NCBI GenBank assembly: GCA_963969395.1
Contig: OZ017796.1
Span: 44,816,243 to 44,880,242 of the forward strand
Direction of reading: 5' to 3'
Length of the DNA: 64,000 nucleotides
Source of the DNA: Pseudoscleropodium purum
Lineage: Eukaryota > Streptophyta > Bryopsida > Hypnales > Brachytheciaceae
Positions 46,801 through 57,935 of the stretch are shown here, one piece after another. The notes below the pieces were generated by a model. The model had not been told where the DNA came from. It ran no database searches and saw only the letters and a list, made by a program, of their open reading frames with translations. Both the position numbers and the translations under genes were made by a program. How positions within the stretch are numbered: position 1 is the first letter of the stretch; the number at the start of each line of letters is the position of its first letter.

Positions 46801-49800
46801 TACAGATACTGACCTCTGCTGCCAAATTAGGACTGGCCTACCAAAATTCTGGATTATTCGATAATAATTAACTTGAACAGTAAGGCTTGCATTGGTGTTG
46901 GGTAAATTTGCTTGTTGGTCGTATCTCCACGGTCAAGGATTTGAATGGTCTTGGATTGACATGGGAAGACCGATAGCATCTTCACTTCCTGGGCTTATGA
47001 GAATGTTGGGGTTTATGTTACTAGGAAGAAGAAAGTAGCTACACCGAGCCCTGTAAAACGGTCCTCCACAAGAGAGCTGCGTGAAACTAGGACGTCGCGG
47101 GAGTTTTTTGAACCACAAGTTTGGGAGACGAAGATAATTCGCCAGGAGAGCTTAAAGGACGCTGATCGGTGGTCTCTACTCGGCAATACCTTTTCGGTAT
47201 GACTTGTCTTCCCATCTTTTCACCTCGAACGGTTTTCAAAGGTTACTTCTAGTTCTAATATGTTAACTATGCACCCAAAGTTACACGTACCCCAATGTCC
47301 TATGGTACACATGGACATATATGGGTATAGTTACATGTTGGTGGATACGGATACGAACACATATGTGAATTCCACAAGAATGTATTACCCCATATCATTT
47401 GTAACTGGGAAAAATCATGTTTTATATGAGATTCTTCCTATCTTACCTGGAAGTCTTCTTGGAAAAGGCTTACCCAGCAACTGGAGTAGCTTTTTGAATG
47501 CCCGCATATGTCCAGAATGGACATGGACTGGTACATGTCCTTGCAATGTGCATAGGTGACACTATGCACCCACAACAATCCGACATGTTAACTAACCGAC
47601 ACGGACATGATTCTACTATTAGATAAAGTGTCACTTACGCGATTGCTTTAAAAATAACATTGAAATTTTTATCAGTTTAAGGAATCTGCACATCAATTCC
47701 CATCTTGTTCAGTTCAACAGACCACGTGTATGACTTTCTGACAAATATCGTTTTGGATGTGCAGGTGAAAGTCATTACATACCTCTCCAGTCCCTTGCTG
47801 AAACGTTCAATTCGTTCCCAAGGAAAACCAGTGAAATATGTCGGCTCGGTGAAGGAGGAAGAGCTATCAGCTATGGAACCTGGTGATGTATGCACTTTTC
47901 CACTCTTGTTATGATTTGTGTCAGGTTCGGACGAGGTGCAGCAACATGCTACGTTATCAGTTTGGCTGTTGCCATAGTGATGATGCCACCCCGACCTAAA
48001 AGTGCGGTGATATTTGCTTGTTGGCAGGTGTGGGCTTTATTCAATGAGAATGGGAGACCAAACTGGTATGCTGTCATTAAATCGAGAACTGGGGACAGAT
48101 TCTCTCCAATTCCGTCCGCTAAAAATAAACGAAACGTTTCGAAGCTCCCATTGAAAATTGAATTGTGAGGCCTTCTCAATATCACCTTTTTGTTAACGCG
48201 CTTTCTTCAAGCTTATAGATCATCACATTTGCACTAGGCTAACAATTGTCTAGGCATTTATGTACTCTGCTGATGACAGTTTTGGCGACTTTGGGAGGGT
48301 ATAACATGGTTTGATGGACTCTGGAAAAATTACTAGTTACGATGCTTGCCATGAGCTTTGCGCAAGTATCCTGTTTTCTTAACCATGCAGTGTGTACTCC
48401 CTGTTTGATCGATCTAGCGTTGAGGTGATGCTCTAACCTTTCTGCAAATTGCAGGCAATATCTGGAAATGACGCCTACCTACCTTAAAGATGAAGTGGAT
48501 GAGTGGAATCCGCGGCGAGGGGCAGGTTTATTGAAGCTACGCCAGGTAGCAGACATTCAGGACTCATGGCTAGCGTTCTCCCACAGGTGCACAAAAGTCT
48601 ATATTCTCGTAATTTCTACTTGGTCAGCCTTTTGTTGTGTAGTTTATTCTTCTGCGAGTTTCACCTGATACGCAGGACGAAATGTCTCCGTTGCTCAAGG
48701 ATAAGGTGATAATACTAGACGTTTCTTAAAAACTCTATGTCATGTGGTGTTTTCCGGATATTAAAAGTTTGGAAGGGTGGGGAAAAGGTTGTAAAATTTT
48801 ATATTTTGGAGGCTAGTTTGTACAATGATGAAGATCCTATTCTACTCTGACTGAGATTGTTTTATTTTCACTATGATTCTGGCCTGACTTTGTTGGGTGG
48901 TTGAAACAGGGTGACGAGTTTTATCAGGTTTGAAAACTCTTATTTTGTGTACCCAGGGAACAATGAGGTGTGGGCTATCTGTCACGCTGAAACATTATGT
49001 CGTTATTTTGTGGTGAGTTCATTGTAAATACCTAGACTTGTCACACCTTAGAAATTGTGACCTGCTGCTGCTGCTTGCTCTGTATTAGGTGGACCAATGC
49101 AGTTGGCATTGTCAGCTTATGACCACGTTGCTTGTATTCACTCTGCAACAACTCTTGCTGGATTTTTCAACATACCAATCTCTGTTACTAGTGATTGTCT
49201 TTTGAGGGGTGTTTTTTCCCTGAGTTTGGTTTTGGACGATGCTCCACTGCACCCCAAGACATTATGATCAAACTGATGTGTATTTGTGGGCAGTTCGTGA
49301 TAGAGAGCACAATTAGCTGCCAAAAGCTGGAGGCAGACAAACCTGGACAGGAAGGATTTTTTGCACGCTGCCTTCTTTTGCAGAAAACAACAGAACATGA
49401 AATTTACCGGTGTGGTCGCCTATCTCTGATACTCATAATTTCTTGGAAATGCAAACCTCCTGGTTCACACATGACCACCTTAGTTTGCTCTCGATAAGCA
49501 AATGGCTATAGTACGCTCTGGGTCAGTGCTGAAGCCTGAGTGGATTCTCTGTCTACTTTAGAATAGTGGTGAGGAGGTCCTTATCTCTGCATGTTGATCT
49601 GAATATTCTGTGGGCTTGCAAAACATCTTTGTCCACAGGAAAACTTCCACAGAGTTGGAATTCATCGACATGCAACCTTTTGAATTTCGAGTGCCATTTC
49701 ACCTCAAACATGAGGCGACCTTGCTGAAGGTGGAGGTATCAGGTGTCAAGAGCCGAAAGAGTATGGGAGCAGACAGGGAAGCGGCTCCAGGGTACAGGAG

Positions 49801-49939
49801 GAGAGGGAAAGGACGGGAATCGGATGAAGATGATGATGATGACCTGATTGACGAAGATGTTGATGAAGCTATCGTCGACATGAATGAGGATCTGGATGCT
49901 CTTGCTGGTGGTCTTAATGGAACCGCTCCAGTGGGTTGA
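43821..49939 (+). CDS. DNMT3: DNMT3-type DNA (cytosine-5) methyltransferase with C-terminal DUF3444
   Basis: Thirteen exons: 43821-44009, 44473-44643, 45262-45419, 45691-45759, 45970-46204, 46291-46472, 47025-47196, 47765-47887, 48028-48164, 48455-48586, 48910-49012, 49294-49409, 49639-49939. They close in frame to 695 residues. Catalytic motifs are in canonical order, unlike plant DRM enzymes: I, SLFDGLGG (94-101); IV, GGFPCQDL with catalytic Cys162; VI, Glu200-Asn-Val; VIII, KRRRLYWTN (233-241); X, LLGNTFSV (386-393). The block ASM-x8-I and LQNCLEDAL resemble DNMT3 rather than DNMT1/CMT. There is no chromodomain, BAH, PWWP or ADD domain; the first 90 residues hold only a short coiled coil. 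Residues about 415-668 match DUF3444, with PGDVWALFNENGRPNWYAVI, LQYLEMTP, LAFSHR, YPGNNEVWAI and LEFIDMQPFEFRVPF, followed by an acidic tail. Expected nuclear role: de novo methylation. Confidence 0.92.
44010..44410 (+). repeat. 103-bp tandem repeat filling DNMT3 intron 1
   Basis: About four units of 102-104 bp, with CGTCTAT(C/T)CTAATAAG-type starts near 44015, 44117, 44221 and 44324 and a shared core 'atggcttgagtac' then 'gtgcacatcaataa'. The array starts within a few bases of the exon 1 donor, so nearly the whole intron is made of it. The copies are diverged. Confidence 0.75.
44925..45166. mobile_element. Intronic repeat shared with TFIIF-alpha intron 8
   Basis: Lies in the intron between DNMT3 exons 2 and 3. 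Over about 220 bp it matches 10525-10734 in the same orientation on this strand. It ends in TTAA at 45163-45166; the left boundary is eroded. Non-coding: the 80-residue minus-strand frame here resembles the one in the TFIIF-alpha intron only because the DNA is homologous. Confidence 0.6.
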
Positions 49940-50034
49940 GAATAAGTAACCACAGCCTCCCTTCTTTAATCGAATTGCCTTACAAAGTAGGCTGTTCATT
50001 TGAACCCACATTGGGGATGATTGTATTGGAAGCT

Positions 50035-50056
50035 TCTGTCTGTCTGTCTGTCTGTC
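50035..50056 (+). repeat. (TCTG)5 microsatellite in the DNMT3 3' region
   Basis: Five and a half TCTG units about 100 bases after the DNMT3 stop codon, in the probable 3' untranslated region. Confidence 0.85.
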
Positions 50057-50928
50057 AGATGGAACACCAGGAGCTCTTCCATGTGACTTTTTTTTTCAAG
50101 TTTTGTGGTGACAGTTTTATGGGGCATGCAATGCCCCACAGCCAGTAGGGTCAAACACAGGCAGGAGGTATAGCTTAGTTTTGTTTTCTTAATAATAAGA
50201 GAGTAGACTTACATCAGAGGTGCAGCCTTTGCTGTTTTCGTTACTTGTCCAAATCACAAGTAAGCGTAGGTGGATCATTTGATGCACGAATTCTTTTCAG
50301 GTACTCCTTTTCAGCTGAACTTTTTCAGTAGCTTGTGCACTTCTGTAATTTCTCTAAAAAATCCAAGAAAAACCCTACGAAATTTTCAATATTTCCTGCC
50401 CTGTTTGTCGATTTCAATATCCTATGAAATTGTCGATTTGAGCCTTACCTTCTTCTTAAGGTCTTGAAAAAATTTCATTGGTTGATTTGGCTCCATAAGA
50501 AGATTTATGGTGTAAGATACTATAGGATGGCTCCAATGGTGTGATTCCTAGCCTATAAATGTCCTCAAATCTATTATGTAGATTTTAGCAGATTTTAGGA
50601 ATATTTGAGTATTCACATGAATCTTGGATGGTATGCCTTCATGGTGGGGTAGGGGGGTGCCTCACTACGTTATCTTAAAAAATCTTTGTAATTGTAGTGT
50701 TTGGTACTATAATTTTGAAAATGACTGTAAGTGGATTTATGCTTTGTAATTGCTAGTATTTTCTAATGGTTGGGGTGCCAAAGTGCTTTGCTCAACAAGA
50801 AGAAAAGGTGAACTAGCCTAATAATATCCTTATGACCCAATGTCACCACCTTTGAATTCACTTTGATCCATTATCATCAAAGTGTTGGAGAATGAAATGA
50901 ATAAAGGTTCAATGAGTGGTGCTATTAG

Positions 50929-51790
50929 AAAATCTAAGTTTATGTTGTGTTTAGTTTCATTCCATGTGTCATAAGTTGAAAATGAATGGACATAATTCAA
51001 ATGAGCAAATACAAATGTTGTAGTATCCTTTGTGCACTACAATCCCCCCAAAAATTGAAGTGAAAAGCAATTACCATTTGGAAGTAAATGAATTCCAAAC
51101 CTAACCACCCCATAGACTTAGTAGTTGAGGTAGGTTTCATAATCACTCCAAAAATTGTGTATGCTTCTTTTCTCAAGTCTTCATGACTTGAATATTTTAT
51201 TGCATGTTGTACACCATTTAAGACCCATTCCCATTGGAATTGTAAGAAGTTGACATATGTATGCATAAAAAAAAATCATATAGTAAAAAATGCAGATAAT
51301 TTTAATGTGAATGGAATTTGAAGATTCTCAATGAATCAAAAACTTGAGATGTCAATTACAATTGTAGATGATTTGTAGATTGCTATTGGAATTGTTGTTG
51401 CATCTATTTTCAATAGATTGGAAGATATTTGTCATAATATTCAATTAATAGAAATCACTATAATTTGTATTTAGCAACCAAAACAATTATTTTCACCACA
51501 ATCTTTTTTGAATTCGACAAATTAGTTTGTAAGGCTTCTATATAGTGCATTTGTTTGGATAGTAGGTGATTGAAAATAATATGATAACAACAATGTGATA
51601 CCAACATTTTGCCAATGTATATCTAATATCTACTAAGTCTATGGGGTGGTTAGGTTTGGAATTCATTTACTTCCAAACGGTAATTGCTTCACTTCAATTT
51701 TGGGGGGGATTGTAGTGCACAAAGGATACTACAACATTTGTATTTGCACATGGAATGAAATTGAATACAACAACATAGATTGAGTTTTTG
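50929..51790. mobile_element. Foldback element with long inverted-repeat arms
   Basis: The left arm (about 50929-51124) and the right arm (51630 to about 51790) are reverse complements. Over 120 bp (51005-51124 against 51630-51748) only about four differences are seen: a two-base indel, one transition and a C-run length change. The left arm has some 37 extra bases near 50963-51000. The spacer is about 500 bp and AT-rich. Arm length suits a Mutator-like or foldback transposon. I could not define a target-site duplication, and no transposase is present. Confidence 0.7.
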
Positions 51791-53939
51791 AAGTGATTGT
51801 AAGCCAATACAAATTTCTTTTAGTTTCTTGGGGACAAATTGTAATTAATTTTGGCATGGTTCAAAGACTCCAACATGCTCCTTTTGGGCTTTAAAGAGGT
51901 GATGAGGGGCATTGAATGAGGTCATTAATAGGCAAGTCTAGAGTGGATTTCAATGGTTTACACATTTTCCACATTGAAAAATTATGGAACTTCCATGGGT
52001 AGTCCAAAAAATATATTTTTTGTATGTGAATTGATGGGTTTCTATTTGCTAACAAGAAGTAAAGTGTTCCTTCAACTAAAGAAGCTTGCAATTGCGCTAA
52101 AATCCTCATTTTGAAAATTTAAACTATCGTGGCATTGGAAGGTCACATCGAATATACCATTGCAACAAGATACAATATTGGGCAAACTACATGAATCCTT
52201 GACATGTTCAAATATATTACTTAATTATAAATAATATACTTCATAGAAGGCTATCAATTGTGCATCTTAGAGGCAAAAACTTCTCCAACACTTCCCCCAC
52301 AAAAGGGTGGATGAAATATTGCATCTATCTATAAGATGTTGTTCATAGTGTAATCAATACATCATCCACAATTTAGACATCAAAGCCTTTAGATGCTACT
52401 ATTTGGTTTGTATAGTAAGTAAACTAACTTGTTTTTGCCAATTTATCGATCTTGGAGACATATCTACCAAAATACTTATTTTGGATAGAATTGCACTTTT
52501 TATGCAAACCAAATCCTAATAGATTTATATTTCTTTCAATAAAATTTGTAATTTCTATGAATTTTTAAAGAGATTCATCCTATAAAAAGAAAACCAACAT
52601 AGATAGGGGCAATGAGTACCCAAAAGATTACCTAAAACTACCCCAAAATAGATCTTGAAGCAACCCCCTTTAATTCTACTATCTCTTGAATTTTTTTCTA
52701 AAATCAATTCTCTTAACCTCAAAAGGTCCTAAACTATGTTTTACCATAAATCACTCCATAAGTACCATTTACTAGCTACAATGGAAAAAAATCTACTTTT
52801 TTTTGCATATTCCACCATAGTATCTAGTATAGGACTTGTATGAGAATGCATTGAAAAAAATTTAGAAATTGTTACCAAGTAGATTGTAAGATAAAAGTAT
52901 TCAAAGTAAAAAGATTATTTTTTTGCACTTTACTATTCCAAGTTTCCAAACTTTGAATCTACTGAACTTCAAATTTTGCATTACAAAATTTTTTAATTTA
53001 AATCTTTATGGATTAAAATTGAATTGGAATCTAAGATGTTTTCCTAAAATTAAAAATCTAGGATTTCAGTATATTCTAAATGTTTTCCTTGATGATTTCA
53101 ACATTTGGATTTTAAAGAACAAATTTACCAATGCCCAAGGGATCATCAAAAAGTGGCTAGTGTATTAGTAGATAACTTAACCTCCTTGTGATTTAACAAA
53201 GGTAGCCCCCTTATTTGCTTCTAAAATTTTACACATATGCACCTAACAAGATGTATTACTCAATGGTGTAAAGACTCAATTTGAATGAGGCAAAAATCTC
53301 CTTCTAAGAGGGATTGAAACATATTGACTTGCTTGGCAGCAATGAAAAGAATTTTATCCTGAAACTTCTAATGTTATAGCCTTGTAATATAGACAATCAA
53401 TTGGATTGAAAATTTTTCCTCACATTTCTATAATAGTCACACATTTTATAGTTGGCACTATTAGGATTTGAGTGTTTTATGACTACAAAAATATGATTGA
53501 GGATGATTGGCGACTACTCATAGTCATATTTTTGAATTCCACAGCGTTTAAAAAAAATATGACTCCAAATATGACTATCAATCATATTTTGCCTTTGTAC
53601 TTTATGGGTGTATAGTATACATGCATAGGGAACAGCAAAACACTTTTTAGAGAACGTATTACGGGAACACCAGTTATATTTTTCAATCATATTTTTGCAT
53701 ATATGATTATATGCAGTTATATTCTATAGTCACATTTTTGTAGGTTCATATTTCTTTCGAAGTTTTTTTTTCGGACAACCTCTTAAAAATTTAGGCAACC
53801 TAAAAAAATGTAAATAAATTATTGCTCAAAATTGTAAAATCCTAGCCATTGTTTTTTGGAGATCTTGAAATCCTAACCGTCATTTTTTAGGGTTTTAAAA
53901 CCCTTGCCGCCATTTCATTTGCCTCATCTTGTTTTTTGT

Positions 53940-54480
53940 TGCTTTTTAACTCTTGTTTCTTTTTCCTCTTGTTTTTTGAAGTTCTAATTGTTGTGTTGTT
54001 GTGTTTTAGTTGTTATTTAGTTGTTGTTTTCTAATTCTTGTTTTTTCTTCTTTCTTTTGTTTTATGAAGTTCTAGTTGTTGTATTGTCATATTTTAGTTG
54101 TTGTTTAGTTGTTGCTTTCTAACTCTTGTTTCTTCTTCTTTCTTTTGTTTTATGAAATTCTAATTGTTCAATTGTTGTGTTTTAGTTGTTTTTTAGTTAT
54201 TTAGGTTCTAATTGTTGTTTCTTAGTTGTTACTAATATGTTGTTGCTTCTTACATCTTAGTTGTTGTTAGTTTGTTGTTGTTTCATAGTTGATGCTAATT
54301 TATTGATGTTAGTTAGTTGTTGCTTTATAGTTATTGCTAAGTAATTTGTTGTTTCATAGTTGTTGCTTTGTAGTTGTTGCTAATTTGTTGATGTTAGTCA
54401 GTTGTTGCTTTATAGTTGTTGCTACGTAATTTGTTGTTGTTAGTTTGTTGTTGTTAGTTAGATGTTGCATCTTTGTTGTT
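53940..54480 (+). repeat. 88-bp tandem repeat, T/TTG-rich
   Basis: A unit containing TCTT(C/T)TTTC then TTTTGAAGTTCTA(A/G)TTGTTG recurs near 53958, 54046 and 54134, a period of 88 bp. A related, more degenerate period of about 85 bp continues ('gctaattt(a/g)ttgatgtta' near 54295 and 54379). The strand is almost devoid of C. Non-coding. Confidence 0.65.
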
Positions 54481-54825
54481 GTTTCTTAGTTTTATACTTT
54501 TAGTTGTTGTCAATTTGTTGTTGCTTCAAAGTTGTTGCTAGTTTGTTATTGTTTTTTAGTTGTTGTCTCTTAATTATTGCTTCAAAATTGTTACTTCAAG
54601 GTTGTTGTTTGAAGATCATTGCCTCAAGTTGGATCTTAACTCTTATTTAATTGTTGTCTTTTAGACATTATTTTTTATTGTTTGTTATTTCTTGCCTCTT
54701 ATTATCTTTTATTGCATCTTAACTTGTCATATTCTTGCTTCTTATTGGTTTTTAGTTTTAGTTTTTATTGCCTCTTGTTATATCTTAGCTTTTACTTCTT
54801 ACTATCTTTTAGTACTAACTTGAAC

Positions 54826-55104
54826 AAAAAAATAACTGACTATAGTTATATGCTATATCAACCAAAATATAACTCACTACAATCATATCCCATATCATTC
54901 AAAATATGACTCGCTGTAGTCATATTTCATATCACTTAAAATATGACTCACTATAGTCATATTCTATTATTCCATATCACTTAAAAATATGACTCACCAC
55001 AGTCATATTCCATATCACTTAAAATATGACTCAAAAATATGACTCACTACAATCATATTTCATGTTAGCCAAAATATGACTATGGTGAGTCATATTCCAT
55101 GTAG
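54826..55104 (+). repeat. 37-bp tandem array with internal dyad (ATATGACT/AGTCATAT)
   Basis: About seven units, starting near 54826, 54863, 54901, 54938, 54982, 55020 and 55070. Each has the form AAAATATGACTCACTAC then AGTCATATTCCATATCACTT. Every unit carries an inverted pair ATATGACT...AGTCATAT and could form a short hairpin. Isolated copies of the same half-sites occur upstream (53470-53720) and downstream (55220-55350), so the array seems to have grown out of a larger element. Confidence 0.72.
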
Positions 55105-55399
55105 GATTTTTTTACTTTGTCCAAACAGCTCATAAAAAAGTCAAGCCTCCAAGGATAGTCAACATATATACTGTATTGGCATAATACATTTAAAAATGGT
55201 TTTTTATACTTCCAAATCCATATGACTGCAAATATGACTCACTAGTCATATGATTGAAAGTGAATGATTCAACACGAGTCATTTATAGTGATTTTTGTTT
55301 GAGTCACATTTTGTAATTTTGTAACTCACTACAGTCATATTTTGCAATCATAAAACAATCATTTTTTTTATAGTGATGGAATTCAAAAACAAAATTCAA

Positions 55400-55485
55400 T
55401 TTTCAATTTTGGTCAATTCACCCCAAAATGGAAGTTTTTGACAAAATTTTCACTTGAAAAACACTCTTCATCCTTTAGCAGTTAA
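55400..55485 (+). mobile_element. Lone right end of the TTAA family
   Basis: ATGGAAGTTTTTGAC followed by CTTCATCCTTTAGCAGTTAA resembles the right end of the 18 kb copy (ATGGCAGTTTTGAG ... TTGGTCCTTTGGGGGTTAA). A left partner near 53177 is possible but too weak to claim. If real, the arrays at 54-55 kb would lie inside an expanded element. Confidence 0.4.
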
Positions 55486-55679
55486 AATTTATGAATATGT
55501 ATTGGTAATGTAATATAAACTTTATAGGTATTGATATAAATTTGCTCTGTATTTGTATGAATTATTATTGGTTTAAGAAATTTGGTATTTAGTAAAATAT
55601 TGATGAATACATTTAAATTAAAAAAATATTCAATTACTTTAGAAGGTTGCGAGTTTGTTGAGGTTTTCAAACTTTGGGA

Positions 55680-55905
55680 ACTTGCTGCACCTGTTGCATG
55701 ACGTGGCATAATACGTCATTAAATTTTTTATTTTAAATTTCAACTTTTTTATCTATTTTCAAATTTTCAAAAATTAAATTCTAAATTAAAAAAATAAAAA
55801 ATAAAATCTGACAACAATCGTTCTTTGATTGCTAAGAAAACAACAATAGAAACAACCCTGAAACAGCCCTCCCAGCCCTCCAAGAAGTCCTCTAATGATA
55901 CAATC
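55680..55905 (+). repeat. Dispersed repeat C, copy 2
   Basis: Matches 40906-41140: a 'gacgtggcat' start, an AT-rich core and the end with 'aaacaaccctgaaac', 'gccct' and 'tcctctaatga'. Non-coding; boundaries approximate. Confidence 0.5.
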
Positions 55906-57935
55906 CAATGAACAAGTATTAAAAAGTCTAAAGATTGTTTCCTTATACCAGTGTAAATTCAAGGAATTGTAATCAATTTTTCTTCTTCACGCCTTCAATG
56001 AGACTATTCATTAGAAAGTAGAATATCTCCCCTTACATTCTTAGGAAGATATAGATGTTGTAAGAAAGGTCATTTCTTCTCTTAGACCTTTTTCATTGAG
56101 TCAATTCTCCACCAAATCTAGAACTAACTACATATTCTAAAAATTGAGAAAGGAAGAAAAGTATATTGAAATATGATGTGTAGGCAATTATCCTAACATC
56201 TTTCCATCCCTAACCAAGCAAATTTTGCTCTTAAAATTATACCATGCTCATCAACATCTAACAACATTGTTTTGGCTTTAGAACTTAAAAGTACCTCAAA
56301 TCAAGTGAATATCTTGTAGATTAAGAATGGAATAGTATTAAATTAGTAATAGATTGGTGGTGGATTTAATACAACTTTTAGAGCCTTCTAAAGTGATTTT
56401 AATTTATTATTTCTAAATATTTTTACTAATACTTCTCTTTGTTTGATATGCCTCAAAATTGAATATCTTTTGTTTTTCGTTTATAGCTTTTAGAATGTAT
56501 AGTTAGTAGTAAAATTTGATGAAGAATTGACTTTAAAGAGAAGCATCTCAATGAGAAATGCACCTAGATAAGTATATCTATACCCAATTAAAGTGGCCAT
56601 TGGTACATCATTGGTAAATTACCTACGTTTATTAGAAACAAAGGAATGTACTAAAAATATGTTGCCATATTTAAACACATTCGTCAAAACAATATTGATG
56701 TAGAAAAGTATGGGAAATGTTTTTCAAAAAAGAAAGAAAATTCATTTTAAGGAAAAATTCAAAGAAGCTAGCTCAATTTTAATTAAAAGCATTAATTATT
56801 CATGATAGATGTGAGGAACATTCTTCAACTATGGTAATTATGTTAGTTGATTAACCAAGGCCTTGTTCTATTTATGAAAAATTCAATAATTTTTGTCATT
56901 GAAGGAACCATTCTAAGACCTTTAAGATTGTTAGAATACATATAAAATTTGGTATGATAGATGTCACATGATGTGCATTTGATTTTGATTATGTTTTACT
57001 CCCCCAAATTCTTCTTATATATTTACATAAACATAGTATTGTGGTACAATGCTACCACTTGCACTTCAAAGAAGCCTAAAAGGTCATACATTGGTCATGG
57101 ACATTGAGTGGAACTAAATTGAGTTTAGATTGCAAAAGTTAGATCAAGTGATTAGATTAGATTGCATGCAATCATGCCTTATTGCCATTCCAATAGAAAC
57201 ATAGATTGAATGAAAAGCAAAAGGGATCAAAGGTGTACTCTACTCAACCGTCAACCTCTACTCAAAGGTCAGAATTAATCCCCAAGAGAAACTCCAATCC
57301 CTTTTCAAAACAGGCGTTAAGCTACAAGTCCATTACTTCACAAACTCCTCACCACGACTGCAGCGAGTAGTCCTCTACATGTGGCAAAAAGAGGATCCAC
57401 AAGAGCCTCAAGACTCGAGAGAGTATTTATGCCAGTGTACAAACAGCACAAGATCCACAGCACAAGTTGATCATCAGTCTGCTTCAGTTATGAGTGTATC
57501 GGATGGAAATAAACCACCAACTATACAACAGCCCCAAACATGGGGGTGCAACAGGGAAAAACCAGCCATTCCCCTGCAGATTCGTTGATCTGCACTCTAC
57601 TTTACACATTGTCACACGGAGTAGTGACCCTAGGTACAAGATGTACTCCATCACAATTCAGGGCAGGAGACATTCAAGAAATACCTATTCTAAATATTAC
57701 TAAATTTTTTTTCAAACTCATCAGCTACCAAATTTTTAGGCCCAGAGGGCAGCAGAAGAGAATTTCTAAGATTATGTCTGAAAGGAAATCAAATATCTTC
57801 CAGAAGAAATGCTGCAACAGTGAAACTCCACTAAATACAACTACTGCCTTCATTAGTTCACTCAAGTGCACATAGCGATATCAGGAATGAACTAATTTTA
57901 CTCCAAGATGATTACTGAATGATAGGACTTAAGAA

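Larger units (their letters stand above)
49940..57935. other. DNMT3 3' region and AT-rich repeat DNA
   Basis: 49940 to about 50300 is the likely DNMT3 3' untranslated region. The rest is AT-rich and gene-free, and holds a foldback element, two tandem arrays, a dispersed repeat and a lone TTAA-family right end, all given separately. 57240-57935 rises in GC content and is the likely 3' untranslated region of the minus-strand DUF547 gene. Confidence 0.5.
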
